This document shows positions 6,369 to 13,826 of a stretch of DNA of 13,826 nt, in pieces (within the stretch, counting starts at the first letter, position 1; each line of letters opens with the position of its first letter). The stretch is from NCBI GenBank assembly GCA_023413185.1, contig JAEZQD010000123.1:1-13826 (forward strand). The letters are read 5' to 3'. The stretch is from Bacillota bacterium. Its GTDB lineage: Bacteria; Bacillota; Clostridia; Oscillospirales; Ruminococcaceae. A model generated the notes under the pieces. It made no database searches. It worked only from the letters and a program-made list of their open reading frames with translations, and was not told the origin of the DNA. The position numbers and the translations under genes were made by a program.

Positions 6369-6419
6369 AGACAACGGTGTCGATATCCGCGCTTATTGCG
6401 GATATCGACACCGTTTTTT
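6369..6419 (+). ncRNA. predicted roughly 50-nt hairpin RNA or attenuated leader
   Basis: From the promoter at 6334-6362, transcription is expected to begin near 6369 and to meet a terminator that ends at 6419. The product would be about 50 nt, almost entirely one hairpin. Alternatively this is the leader of the chemoreceptor gene, and the hairpin limits read-through into it. No match to a known RNA family is recognised. The transcript is inferred only from promoter and terminator placement. Confidence 0.4.
6373..6419 (+). terminator. intrinsic terminator, 18-bp perfect stem plus T-run
   Basis: The arm beginning AACGGTGTCG (6373-6390) is perfectly complementary to 6398-6415, with loop GCTTATT (6391-6397) and six Ts at 6414-6419. 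This is a textbook rho-independent terminator for plus-strand transcription. It could serve putP, the internal promoter at 6334, or both. The opposite strand lacks a T-run. Confidence 0.85.
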
Positions 6420-6510
6420 GTATTAAAAGTAAAATATGGTTAATGGATTTTGCATTAATCGGGGATTGTTGACTTTTCCATCATTTTAGGTTTGAGGGGG
6501 CATTTTTGGT

Positions 6511-8202
6511 TTGAAAACAAGAAAAAGCACGCTGCATGGCCGGTTTCTCACATTGATACTCAGCCTATTTCTATTAACTGCCGTTGTTCTTGCCTTATGC
6601 GCCTTACTGCTTCCTGTACTAGGCGGCAAGGCCAATACGGGATGGGCTGTGGCTGCTGTAGGGCTTGTGGTTTGGGCGGCTGCGGCTGCGGTGCTGTACA
6701 GAGCCATCCTGCTTCCGCTGGAACGGGATTATGCCGACATCACTAAGACGTTTACCCGTTTTGCTAACGGAAATATCGACAGTACCGCCGAGGAGGGGCA
6801 GCATCGGCAGCTTGACGAGCTTTCGCAGTCTCTTAGCGAGCTGGGGTGCAGCATCAGTGCCTACATACAGGACATCTCGGCGGTGCTTGCGTATCTGTCC
6901 GCCGGGGATATGACCGCGTCGCCATCTGCGGACTGCGGGTATTCGGCGGATTTTATGCCGATCAAAAACGCACTGACTAAGATAAGCCTGTCGCTGAACC
7001 AGACCTTTACGCAGATTAACGAGATGGTAGACGAGCTCTCGGGCATTGCCTCCAATCTTCAAAACAGCGCAATGCTGCTTGCCGACGGCTCCGCCAGCCA
7101 GTCGAGTGACATTGCCTCGCTCACCGAGGTGCTGGCGGACATCGACCACAACACCGCGCAGAACGCACAAAGCGCCTCTCTTGCGGCAGACAGCGCAAGT
7201 GCCGCGAAGGAAAAAACCCACGCCGGAAACGACTATATGCAGCAGCTGCTCGGCGCGATGGAGGAGATTGCGGATGCTTCGGGCAGCATATCAAGCATTA
7301 TCAAGATCATTAACAGCATCGCCTTTCAGACCAATGTGCTTGCACTCAACGCCTCGGTAGAGGCGGCCAGAGCGGGTGCTGCGGGCAGGGGCTTTGCGGT
7401 GGTGGCAAACGAGGTTAAGAATCTCGCGCTCAAAAGCGCGGATGCCGCAAAACAGACCGAAGCGCTGATTCATACGAGTGTGGACAAGATAAACGGCGGC
7501 TCACAGCTTGCGCTGCAGACCGCCAAGGTGTTTGAGGATATCCGAGCCGCTGTTGACATGAACGCGGAGCTGAGCAGTAAGATTGCCGAGCTGTCCCAAA
7601 CTCAGGCACAGGATATTCGCCGCACAACGGTGCTGATTACCGATATTGCACAGATAGCCCAGAACAACGCCGCCGGTGCGCAGGAAAGCGCCGCCGTCAG
7701 CGACCTGCTCAGCGCGCAGTCCGACCGGTTAAAGAAGCTGATGCGGCGTTTTCGGCTTATGGGCTCGGTGCATACAAGCGAAGAAAAGGCACGTGCCGAG
7801 CGGCTTGACCAAACCGCGTATGAGCTGATGGAAACGCTAAAAACCGCACTGCAAGGTACCGAGCAAAAGGATTACGACGAGCTGCTGCGCAGGTTTGTCA
7901 ACCGTACCCACGGCGTTGAGTGCCTGTACCTTATCTCAGGCGACGGCATCCAGTCAAGCGCCACTGTCATGAGCGACGAGGCGGAGCAGTCGGTAAGCGA
8001 CGGCTTTACCCCGGCGCAAAGAGGAGACAACCACACCCAGAAAAGGTACTTTATCAAAGCGCTTGCGCAAAACGGCGGAGTGTATCGCACCAGCGAGTAC
8101 GTGTCCGGCGCGACAGGCGGCCTGTGCCGTACCTACGCCAGCGTTTGCCGTGCGGTGATGGGCACCGAGGTTGTGTGTATCGATATGCAGTGCCTTATTT
8201 GA
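6511..8202 (+). CDS. methyl-accepting chemotaxis protein with C-terminal Cache-like segment
   Basis: Chemoreceptor of 563 residues that would signal to CheA/CheW. The best start is a TTG at 6511, ten bases after GAGGGGG (6494-6500). Two adjacent membrane helices (about 12-36 and 45-67) are joined by only about eight residues, so there is essentially no extracellular sensor. A HAMP-like region follows (about 64-125), then the long signalling coiled coil. The hairpin tip is conserved: IAFQTNVLALNASVEAARAG (270-289) followed by GRGFAVVANEVKNLA (292-306). After the coiled coil ends near 418 there are another 145 residues; FTPAQRGDNHTQKRYF (499-514) and TSEYVSGATGGLCRTYA (527-543) look like the ligand-binding part of a Cache/PDC domain, here on the cytoplasmic side. 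The ligand is unknown. No other chemotaxis gene is in the window. Confidence 0.88.
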   Translation: MKTRKSTLHGRFLTLILSLFLLTAVVLALCALLLPVLGGKANTGWAVAAVGLVVWAAAAAVLYRAILLPLERDYADITKTFTRFANGNIDSTAEEGQHRQLDELSQSLSELGCSISAYIQDISAVLAYLSAGDMTASPSADCGYSADFMPIKNALTKISLSLNQTFTQINEMVDELSGIASNLQNSAMLLADGSASQSSDIASLTEVLADIDHNTAQNAQSASLAADSASAAKEKTHAGNDYMQQLLGAMEEIADASGSISSIIKIINSIAFQTNVLALNASVEAARAGAAGRGFAVVANEVKNLALKSADAAKQTEALIHTSVDKINGGSQLALQTAKVFEDIRAAVDMNAELSSKIAELSQTQAQDIRRTTVLITDIAQIAQNNAAGAQESAAVSDLLSAQSDRLKKLMRRFRLMGSVHTSEEKARAERLDQTAYELMETLKTALQGTEQKDYDELLRRFVNRTHGVECLYLISGDGIQSSATVMSDEAEQSVSDGFTPAQRGDNHTQKRYFIKALAQNGGVYRTSEYVSGATGGLCRTYASVCRAVMGTEVVCIDMQCLI

Positions 8203-8239
8203 GCACAACAAGTTTCTATTTGGTTCGTCTGGTTTTGGG

Positions 8240-8264
8240 TGCGCGCGGGACTTTTCCGCGCGCA
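8240..8264 (+). terminator. hairpin after chemoreceptor gene, probable terminator
   Basis: TGCGCGCGG (8240-8248) pairs with CCGCGCGCA (8256-8264), with G-T and A-T pairs possible inside. It starts 37 bases after the stop codon. The following bases (TTGTTG) are only partly T-rich, so termination efficiency is uncertain. Confidence 0.6.
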
Positions 8265-8326
8265 TTGTTGCGTCCTTGACTAACAGATAGTTCTAACAAA
8301 GATTCGCTTTATGCCGCGCATTTTGA

Positions 8327-8355
8327 TTGTCTGTTTTGCCATAGCATGATACAAT
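8327..8355 (+). promoter_or_regulatory. sigma-A type promoter of the sugar transporter/GH13 operon
   Basis: TTGTCT (8327-8332) and TACAAT (8350-8355) are 17 bases apart and about 48 bases before the transporter ATG. GGAGGA (8391-8396) is the ribosome site, seven bases before the ATG at 8404. No clear operator dyad was found near it. Confidence 0.65.
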
Positions 8356-8403
8356 GAAAAAAGATTACAGCGTCGACCAAATTGATGTCTGGAGGAATGA
8401 GCA

Positions 8404-9759
8404 ATGGCAAAGCAGGTCTTTGAAACCACACGCTTAGAGCGCCTCTCTTACGGCGGATTCTTTCTTGGGCAGAACATCATTTACGCGCTTCAGTTTCAAT
8501 TTTTAACCTACTTCTACACCGAGAGTGTGGGGCTTTCGCTTGCCGCTACGGCGGGTATGCTTCTGGTCTCCCGCCTGTGGGACATCTTTGACGACCCGCT
8601 GGTCGGCGCTATTGTGGATAAGATGAACCTCAAAAGCGGAAAATACCTGCCATGGCTCAGGCTTGTAACCTATACGGTTCCGCTCTCGCTGGTGTTTGTG
8701 TTCTTTAACATCGGCACCATCTTTTCCGCCACCGACGGGGCAAAGCTCGTGTTTGCTTATGTTACATATATCCTGTGGAGCGTGCTCTACACCTTCTCGG
8801 ATTCCCCCATCTTCTCACTTGCCACCGTTATGACCTCCCAGATGCACGAGCGCGACCGCTTAATCTCCTACGGCCGCTTTGCCGCCGCGCTTGCCGCCAT
8901 TATGACCGCGGTGTTTATGTCGCTCAAGGGCGCGACAGGTTGGACGGGTGCCATTGCCATCTACATGGGGTTCTCGTTTCTTGTGATGTTTCCGCTGCAG
9001 TTTTTTGCGAAGGAGCGCGTCAAGTATCAGCGCGACGGAGACATCTCGATACTTAAAATATTCGGCTGCCTAATAAAAAACAAGTACCTGCTCATCTATT
9101 ACGTCGGCTTTTTTGCCATCAGTGCGGTGAACACGCTTCAGCCCATCGCGCCGTATTTCTGCAACTCGAACCTGGGCGATGAGGCGATGCTTACCATTGT
9201 AATGGGGCTAAGCGTTATCCCTGTGTTAGTAGCGGCGCCGTTGCTGCCGTTTTTGATTGCGAAGTTCGGCAAAAAGAGGCTGACCGTTTACGCCTGTGCC
9301 GGCGCAATCGCACTGAGCGTCGTTCAGTTCTTTATGGGCTACGATAACTTTGTGTTGTTTTTGGCATTCACCGCGGTTCGCGTGCTCTGTATGCAGTTTC
9401 CGCTGCTTATCTACGGCATGTTTACCGCCGATTGCATTGAGTACGGCGCGTACATCAACGGCGAGCGCACCGAAGCAATCGCCTTTTCGGTGCAGACGCT
9501 GGTCACCAAGCTGGGCGGTACGGTGTGCAACACCATCTGTCTTCAGCTGCTGATCTGGTTTGGATATGTGCAGCAGAGTACGACGCAGTCGCAGGCGGCG
9601 CTTGACGGAATATGGACAATTCTTACGCTGGTGCCCATTGCGGGCTTTGCGGTTATGATTGTTATTATGCTGTTCTTCTACAAGCTCAGCGAGGAGAATG
9701 TGCAGAAGATTATGCTTATTAACCGCGGGGAGGAAACAAAGGAGGCACTCATGCTATGA
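8404..9759 (+). CDS. GPH-family sugar:cation symporter
   Basis: Polytopic importer of 451 residues in the glycoside-pentoside-hexuronide:cation symporter branch of the major facilitator superfamily. The N-terminal half carries RLWDIFDDPLVGAIVDKM (57-74) followed by KSGKYLPWL (77-85), matching the D-x-x-D-P-x-x-G...D and G-K/R-x-x-P-W motifs that define GPH carriers. About twelve hydrophobic segments are visible and the length is typical (about 450-500). It is the first gene of a two-gene operon, and its stop overlaps the start of the GH13 gene as ATGA, implying translational coupling. The enzyme next door suggests that the substrate is a short alpha-glucoside such as isomaltose or an isomalto-oligosaccharide, although GPH carriers cannot be assigned a substrate from sequence alone. 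Confidence 0.88.
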   Translation: MAKQVFETTRLERLSYGGFFLGQNIIYALQFQFLTYFYTESVGLSLAATAGMLLVSRLWDIFDDPLVGAIVDKMNLKSGKYLPWLRLVTYTVPLSLVFVFFNIGTIFSATDGAKLVFAYVTYILWSVLYTFSDSPIFSLATVMTSQMHERDRLISYGRFAAALAAIMTAVFMSLKGATGWTGAIAIYMGFSFLVMFPLQFFAKERVKYQRDGDISILKIFGCLIKNKYLLIYYVGFFAISAVNTLQPIAPYFCNSNLGDEAMLTIVMGLSVIPVLVAAPLLPFLIAKFGKKRLTVYACAGAIALSVVQFFMGYDNFVLFLAFTAVRVLCMQFPLLIYGMFTADCIEYGAYINGERTEAIAFSVQTLVTKLGGTVCNTICLQLLIWFGYVQQSTTQSQAALDGIWTILTLVPIAGFAVMIVIMLFFYKLSEENVQKIMLINRGEETKEALML

Positions 9760-11654
9760 GCAAACCGATTACACAAAACAGTACGCTCGGCGAGGTGCTC
9801 CAAAACCCCGTGGGGTACGACATCCTCAAGCTTGCGCTCACTCAGGTTGGCAAAAGCATGGCGCTGGTACAAAACCCGCTTGCACGTGCGGTTCGGCTTA
9901 AAGCCCTGCCCACGCTTTCGCGGGGTGCCGTGGACGACGCGTTTATTAAGACCCTTGCCGACCTGTTAAACACCGCACCCAAGCCCGAACCGTCGCTTGA
10001 CGGCGAACCAAAACGCGTGTGGTGGAAGGAAGCGGTGGTGTACCAAATCTACCCCCGCAGCTTTCAGGACTCGGACGGCGACGGCATCGGCGACCTTGCG
10101 GGCATTCTCTCGCGGCTGGACTATCTCAAGGAACTGGGTGTGGATGTGCTATGGCTGTCGCCCATCTACGACTCGCCGAACGACGACAACGGTTATGATA
10201 TTCGCGACTATAAAAAGATTATGCGGGAGTTTGGCACGATGCAGGACTTTGACCGCCTGCTGAATGAAACGCACAAACGGGGCATGCGGCTGATTATGGA
10301 CCTTGTGATCAACCACACCTCGGATGAACACGTATGGTTTGTAGACGCGTGCAAAAACCCACAGTCCCCCTACCGCGGGTATTACCATTGGGCGACTTCC
10401 ACCGACGAATACACCCCGCCCAACAACTGGACATCCCTGTTTAGCGGCAGCGCGTGGAACTACTACCCCGAGGCGGGGCAGTGGGCACTGCACCTGTTTT
10501 CGAAAAAGCAGATGGATCTCAATTGGGATAACCCCGCTTTGCGCGAAGAGATCTACGACATGGTAAACTGGTGGCTGGCAAAGGGCATTGACGGCTTTCG
10601 TCTTGATGTCATCAACTTCATCTCCAAAACCCCGTCCCTGCCCGACGGCAGCCCGATACTGGGTGACCTGTCCGGCTTTTGCGGGGTGGAGCACTACTTC
10701 CATGGTCCCCGCCTGCACGACTACCTAAAGGAACTGCGGTGGAACACCATCGCGAACTTTGATGTGATGACGGTGGGCGAGACCCCCATTATGGGCATGG
10801 AAATGGCAAAGCTGCTGACCGATGAACGCCGCGCGGAGCTGGACGCGGTGTTCAACTTTGAGCATCTCGAAACCCCCGGAAAAAAGCGGTTTGACGACTA
10901 CTGCTATGACCTAAACTACCTCAAGCAATACTATATCGACTGGCAGCTGCATCTGGGTAATGCCTGCTGGCAGACGTTGTTTTACGACAATCACGACAAC
11001 CCCCGCATGGTGAGCAAGGTAAACCCCGACCCCCGGTACCGCGAAGCGGTGGCAAAGTGCCTAGCGACCATCCAGCTAACGCTGCGCGGCACGCCCTATC
11101 TGTATCAGGGGCAGGAGCTGGGCATGGCAAACGCCCGCTTTGCGTCCATTGACGAGATACAGGACGTCGAAAGCCGCAACCTATACGACGAGCTGCTCGC
11201 AAAAGGCAAAACGGCAGACGAGGCGATGACGGTCATTCGCGCCGGTACGCGCGACCACGCCCGCACCCCCATGCAGTGGGACGACACCGAGCACGCGGGC
11301 TTTACAACAGGCACGCCGTGGCTAAAGCCAAACGAGAACTACAAGGACATCAACGCCCGCAGCCAGCGCGAGGATGCGCACTCGGTGCTTTGTTATTACA
11401 AAAGGCTGATTGCCCTGAGAAGGGAGAATCCCGCGCTTGTTTACGGCGAGTTTGTTCCCGTAAAAACCGGGCGCGACAGCTTTTGCTACTATCGCGTTTT
11501 AGACGGTGAGCGCCTGTTTGTGGAGTGCAACCTTTCACAGCTTACGCAAAAGCGCAGATGGAAGACCGACGGCTTTACGCCCCTGCTTGCAAGCCATGAT
11601 GCGCCCGCGGGCGAGCTGCGACCGTACGAGGCGGTTGTTTACCGGTGCAGGTAG
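9756..11654 (+). CDS. GH13 alpha-glucosidase (oligo-1,6-glucosidase type) with N-terminal extension
   Basis: Cytoplasmic glycoside hydrolase of 632 residues without a signal peptide; oligo-1,6-glucosidases usually have about 550-560. The GH13 barrel begins near residue 88 (VWWKEAVVYQIYPRSF). Visible elements are the calcium-loop DSDGDGIGDL (105-114), region I DLVINH (182-187), QMDLNW (252-257), region II GFRLDVIN (280-287) with nucleophile Asp284, region III VGETP (340-344) with acid/base Glu342, and region IV NHD (412-414) with Asp414. Valine after the nucleophile (Val285) is the residue reported to favour alpha-1,6 over alpha-1,4 bonds in this subfamily. The extra N-terminal stretch of about 85 residues contains STLGEVLQNP (9-18) and LPTLSRGAVDDAFIKTL (51-67), looks helical, and is not part of the usual enzyme. 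The start ATG overlaps the transporter stop, which fixes it. Expected role: hydrolysis of imported isomalto-oligosaccharides to glucose. Confidence 0.88.
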   Translation: MSKPITQNSTLGEVLQNPVGYDILKLALTQVGKSMALVQNPLARAVRLKALPTLSRGAVDDAFIKTLADLLNTAPKPEPSLDGEPKRVWWKEAVVYQIYPRSFQDSDGDGIGDLAGILSRLDYLKELGVDVLWLSPIYDSPNDDNGYDIRDYKKIMREFGTMQDFDRLLNETHKRGMRLIMDLVINHTSDEHVWFVDACKNPQSPYRGYYHWATSTDEYTPPNNWTSLFSGSAWNYYPEAGQWALHLFSKKQMDLNWDNPALREEIYDMVNWWLAKGIDGFRLDVINFISKTPSLPDGSPILGDLSGFCGVEHYFHGPRLHDYLKELRWNTIANFDVMTVGETPIMGMEMAKLLTDERRAELDAVFNFEHLETPGKKRFDDYCYDLNYLKQYYIDWQLHLGNACWQTLFYDNHDNPRMVSKVNPDPRYREAVAKCLATIQLTLRGTPYLYQGQELGMANARFASIDEIQDVESRNLYDELLAKGKTADEAMTVIRAGTRDHARTPMQWDDTEHAGFTTGTPWLKPNENYKDINARSQREDAHSVLCYYKRLIALRRENPALVYGEFVPVKTGRDSFCYYRVLDGERLFVECNLSQLTQKRRWKTDGFTPLLASHDAPAGELRPYEAVVYRCR

Positions 11655-11684
11655 GCGTGGTCTGCACATTTTTGGCGATGGGTT

Positions 11685-11714
11685 TTGCTTTTTTTGCCGA
11701 AAACGTGGTATAAT
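11685..11714 (+). promoter_or_regulatory. extended -10 promoter of metG
   Basis: TATAAT (11709-11714) is preceded by TGG, giving an extended -10 (TGnTATAAT). TTGCTT (11685-11690) lies 18 bases upstream as a partial -35. Transcription would start near 11721, leaving a leader of about 100 nt before the metG ATG. No convincing terminator was found between the GH13 stop and this promoter. Confidence 0.75.
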
Positions 11715-11746
11715 ATACACATCTACTTATTTTGTTCATATTAATT

Positions 11747-11776
11747 GGCGGTCGCCCTGAAAACGGGCAGACCGCC
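11747..11776 (+). promoter_or_regulatory. stable hairpin in the metG leader
   Basis: GGCGGTC (11747-11753) pairs with GACCGCC (11770-11776), and inside it GCCC (11754-11757) pairs with GGGC (11765-11768), with one bulged A. There is no T-run after it (the next bases are GTGTCAA and a C-run), so it is not a terminator. The leader is too short for a T-box riboswitch and I see no T-box sequence. Function unknown. Confidence 0.5.
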
Positions 11777-11824
11777 GTGTCAATCCCCCCCACTATATTG
11801 AACTGGGCGAAAGGATGTTATTTG

Positions 11825-13777
11825 ATGGCAGAGAAATTCTATCTTACCACGGCGATTACCTATACCTCGCGCAAGCCGCATATCGGCAACACCTACGAGA
11901 TTGTGCTCTCGGACGCGATTGTGCGGTTTAAGCGAATGCTGGGGTACGATACCTATTTCCTCACCGGCACCGACGAGCATGGGCAAAAGATTGAGGGCAA
12001 CGCCATACAGAACAATATGACCCCCAAGGCGTATGTGGATAAGATTGCGGGCGAGGTCAAGGATATATGGGATCTGATGAACTCCTCCTACGACCAGTTT
12101 ATCCGCACCACCGATGAAAAGCACGTTCGGTGCGTACAGAAGATCTTTAAAAAGCTCTACGATCAGGGCGATATCTATAAAAGCTCATACGAGGGCAACT
12201 ACTGTGTGGCGTGCGAGTCGTTTTTTACCGATACGCAGCTTGACGACTGCTGCTGCCCCGATTGCGCGGGTCCCGTAAAGCTGACCAAAGAGGAAGCCTA
12301 CTTCTTTAAGATGAGCAAGTATCAGGACAGGCTGATGCGGCACATCGAAGAAAACCCCGACTTCATCAGCCCCGAATCGCGCAAGCGCGAGATGGTCAAC
12401 AACTTCTTAAAGCCTGGTCTGCAAGACCTTTGTGTTTCGCGCACCTCGTTTAAGTGGGGTGTTCCGGTTACGTTTGACGAGCGCCATGTGGTGTATGTGT
12501 GGATTGACGCGCTCTCCAACTACATCACCGCGCTGGACTACGACACCGAGTCACCGGGCGCGCTGTACAAAAAATACTGGCCGTGCGACGTACACGTCAT
12601 CGGCAAGGATATCCTGCGTTTTCACACCATCTACTGGCCCATTATCCTAATGGCGCTGGGCGAGCCGCTGCCAAAGCAGGTGTTCGGTCACCCTTGGCTG
12701 TTGTCGGGCGTGGACAAGATGAGCAAATCCAAGGGCAACGTGATGTACGCCGACGACCTCGTGCGTCATTTTGGCGTAGACGGTGTGCGCTACTACCTAC
12801 TTAGCGAGATGCCTTACGCAAACGACGGCACCATCACCTACCAAAACATCATCGCGCGGTATAACTCTGACCTTGCCAACACCTTAGGCAACCTTGTTAA
12901 CCGCACCGTTGCGATGCTTCACAAGTATTTCGGCGGCACGGTGGCAAAGCCCACGGCACAGCCCGAGCCGCTGGACATGGAGCTTGCCGCGGCGGCTACA
13001 AACGCGGCGCAGCGTTACACCGCGCTGATGAACGGGTTTAAGACCGCCGACGCGCTGGATGCGGTGATGGACCTTGCCCGCCGCAGCAACAAATACATCG
13101 ACGAAACCATGCCGTGGGCACTTGCCAAGGACGAGGATAAGAAGGAACGGCTTGCCGCCGTTTTATATAACCTTGCCGAGACCATCCGCTTTATTGCGGT
13201 GCTCACAGCGCCCCTGCTGCCCGAGACGGGTGCGGCAATTCTGACACAGCTGGGCAATCCTGCCCGGGATTATGCGTCGCTTGCGGCCTTTGGCGCGGCA
13301 GGGCGGTACACGGTGGGCGAAGCGGTGCCGCTGTTTGCGCGCATCGACGAGCCCAAAAAGCTTGCGGAGCTTGAGGCGGAGGTCGCCGCAAAGGCGGTGC
13401 CCGAGCAGTCGAAGGCAGCAGAGCCTAAGGCGAAAAAGGATGAGGAAATCCCCGGGGTTATCGCTATCGATGATTTTGCAAAGGTCTCATTGCGCACCGC
13501 ACAGGTAACGGCGTGCGAGCCGGTAGAAAAGAGCGACAAGCTGCTAAAGCTTACGCTGGATGACGGTACGGGTACCCGTCAGGTCGTGTCCGGCATCGCG
13601 CAGTGGTATAAGCCCGATGACCTTGTAGGCAAAAAGGTGATCGTTGTGGCAAACCTTAAGCCCGCTAAGCTGCGCGGCGTGGAATCAAACGGCATGATCC
13701 TTGCCGCTGACATCGCAGGGCGCGCAAATGTAATATTCGTAGACGACTCGGTACCCAACGGCTCGGTGGTACGGTAG
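11825..13777 (+). CDS. metG: methionyl-tRNA synthetase
   Basis: Class I aminoacyl-tRNA synthetase of 650 residues that charges tRNA-Met with methionine. I start it at the ATG at 11825, nine bases after AAAGGA (11810-11815), giving MAEKFYLTTA, the usual N-terminus; an open frame extends upstream to 11732 but that part covers the leader hairpin. The HIGH motif reads HIGN (19-22) and the KMSKS motif is exact (298-302). The zinc-knuckle insertion has CVAC (127-130) and CCCPDC (142-147). FLTGTDEHGQK (45-55) and YVWIDALSNY (224-233) are further signature segments. After the anticodon-binding helical domain and a charged Lys/Ala/Glu linker (about 510-542), an EMAP-like tRNA-binding OB-fold (about 545-650) closes the protein, as in dimeric bacterial MetRS. 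All catalytic motifs are present, so it should be active. Confidence 0.97.
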   Translation: MAEKFYLTTAITYTSRKPHIGNTYEIVLSDAIVRFKRMLGYDTYFLTGTDEHGQKIEGNAIQNNMTPKAYVDKIAGEVKDIWDLMNSSYDQFIRTTDEKHVRCVQKIFKKLYDQGDIYKSSYEGNYCVACESFFTDTQLDDCCCPDCAGPVKLTKEEAYFFKMSKYQDRLMRHIEENPDFISPESRKREMVNNFLKPGLQDLCVSRTSFKWGVPVTFDERHVVYVWIDALSNYITALDYDTESPGALYKKYWPCDVHVIGKDILRFHTIYWPIILMALGEPLPKQVFGHPWLLSGVDKMSKSKGNVMYADDLVRHFGVDGVRYYLLSEMPYANDGTITYQNIIARYNSDLANTLGNLVNRTVAMLHKYFGGTVAKPTAQPEPLDMELAAAATNAAQRYTALMNGFKTADALDAVMDLARRSNKYIDETMPWALAKDEDKKERLAAVLYNLAETIRFIAVLTAPLLPETGAAILTQLGNPARDYASLAAFGAAGRYTVGEAVPLFARIDEPKKLAELEAEVAAKAVPEQSKAAEPKAKKDEEIPGVIAIDDFAKVSLRTAQVTACEPVEKSDKLLKLTLDDGTGTRQVVSGIAQWYKPDDLVGKKVIVVANLKPAKLRGVESNGMILAADIAGRANVIFVDDSVPNGSVVR

Positions 13778-13826
13778 TGGTCACAGTATAGTTTACACAA
13801 AGAGCCAAGGCTTACGACGCGTAGTA
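13778..13826. other. window end, no feature seen
   Basis: The 49 bases after the metG stop contain no T-run hairpin, promoter or ribosome site that I can support. Confidence 0.6.

Noticed and set aside
6363..6410. SigD-type (flagellar) promoter before the chemoreceptor
   Set aside because: GCGGATAT at 6398-6405 is one base from the SigD -10 GCCGATAT, but no TAAA lies 15-16 bases upstream and the match falls inside the hairpin arm.
5836..6411. 191-codon minus-strand open frame over the putP end
   Set aside because: Antisense to conserved symporter sequence, with a composition rich in His, Arg and Gln typical of reverse-frame shadows, and it overlaps the promoter and terminator elements.
11715..11824. 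T-box riboswitch upstream of metG
   Set aside because: The leader from the predicted start is only about 100 nt, there is no recognisable T-box sequence and no terminator/antiterminator pair.
11732..11824. Upstream extension of metG to the ATG at 11732
   Set aside because: The added residues cover the leader hairpin and are unlike any MetRS N-terminus, while the ATG at 11825 has a good ribosome site and gives the canonical start.
1..13826. Insertion sequences, integrase sites, CRISPR repeats, tRNA or rRNA genes
   Set aside because: No transposase or integrase reading frame, no spaced direct-repeat array and no cloverleaf-like sequence were seen on reading either strand.

Overview
The window looks like a chromosomal segment of a Gram-positive Firmicute, most plausibly a class Clostridia organism of moderately high GC (Oscillospiraceae-like; inferred from style, not proven). 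The reasons are strong AGGAGG-type ribosome binding sites, sigma-A promoters with 17-18 bp spacers, a sortase with an MPETG-anchored substrate, SipW-type signal peptides, and a bacterial methionyl-tRNA synthetase with a C-terminal EMAP-like domain. There are no mobile elements, CRISPR arrays, tRNAs or rRNAs, and no gene-free stretch longer than about 250 bases.

Region 1 (1-3301, + strand) is a surface-fibre locus. In order it holds the C-terminal end of a SipW/ER-type signal peptidase cut by the window edge, two TasA/camelysin-like secreted proteins with SipW-type signal peptides, a secreted protein with a serine linker and an MPETG sortase signal, and a single-pass class D/E-like sortase. 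A strong intrinsic terminator lies between the anchored protein and the sortase. The layout recalls the Bacillus tapA-sipW-tasA matrix operon, but the accessory protein carries a covalent wall anchor and the locus has its own sortase. The inferred product is a TasA-type fibre attached covalently to peptidoglycan. This is the most interesting part of the window.

Region 2 (3316-4500, - strand) is a two-gene unit: a CPBP-family membrane protein lacking the usual second-motif histidine, then a NimA/PNPOx-like flavin-binding protein. A 17-bp perfect hairpin separates it from the sortase. A TTGGTATA-N7-TATACCAA dyad overlaps the likely -10 of the CPBP gene.

Region 3 (4685-8264, + strand) holds a PutP-type Na+/proline symporter with its own near-consensus promoter. 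A TTGACA-17-TATACT promoter fires directly into an 18-bp hairpin/terminator, predicting a roughly 50-nt RNA or an attenuated leader. Next comes a methyl-accepting chemotaxis protein with almost no extracellular domain and a Cache-like segment at its cytoplasmic C-terminus.

Region 4 (8327-11654, + strand) is a sugar operon: a GPH-family sugar:cation symporter overlapping by ATGA a cytoplasmic GH13 oligo-1,6-glucosidase-type enzyme with an extra N-terminal domain of about 85 residues. The pair would import short alpha-glucosides and hydrolyse them inside the cell.

Region 5 (11685-13777, + strand) is metG with an extended -10 promoter and a roughly 100-nt leader containing a stable hairpin. The last 49 bases hold nothing recognisable.
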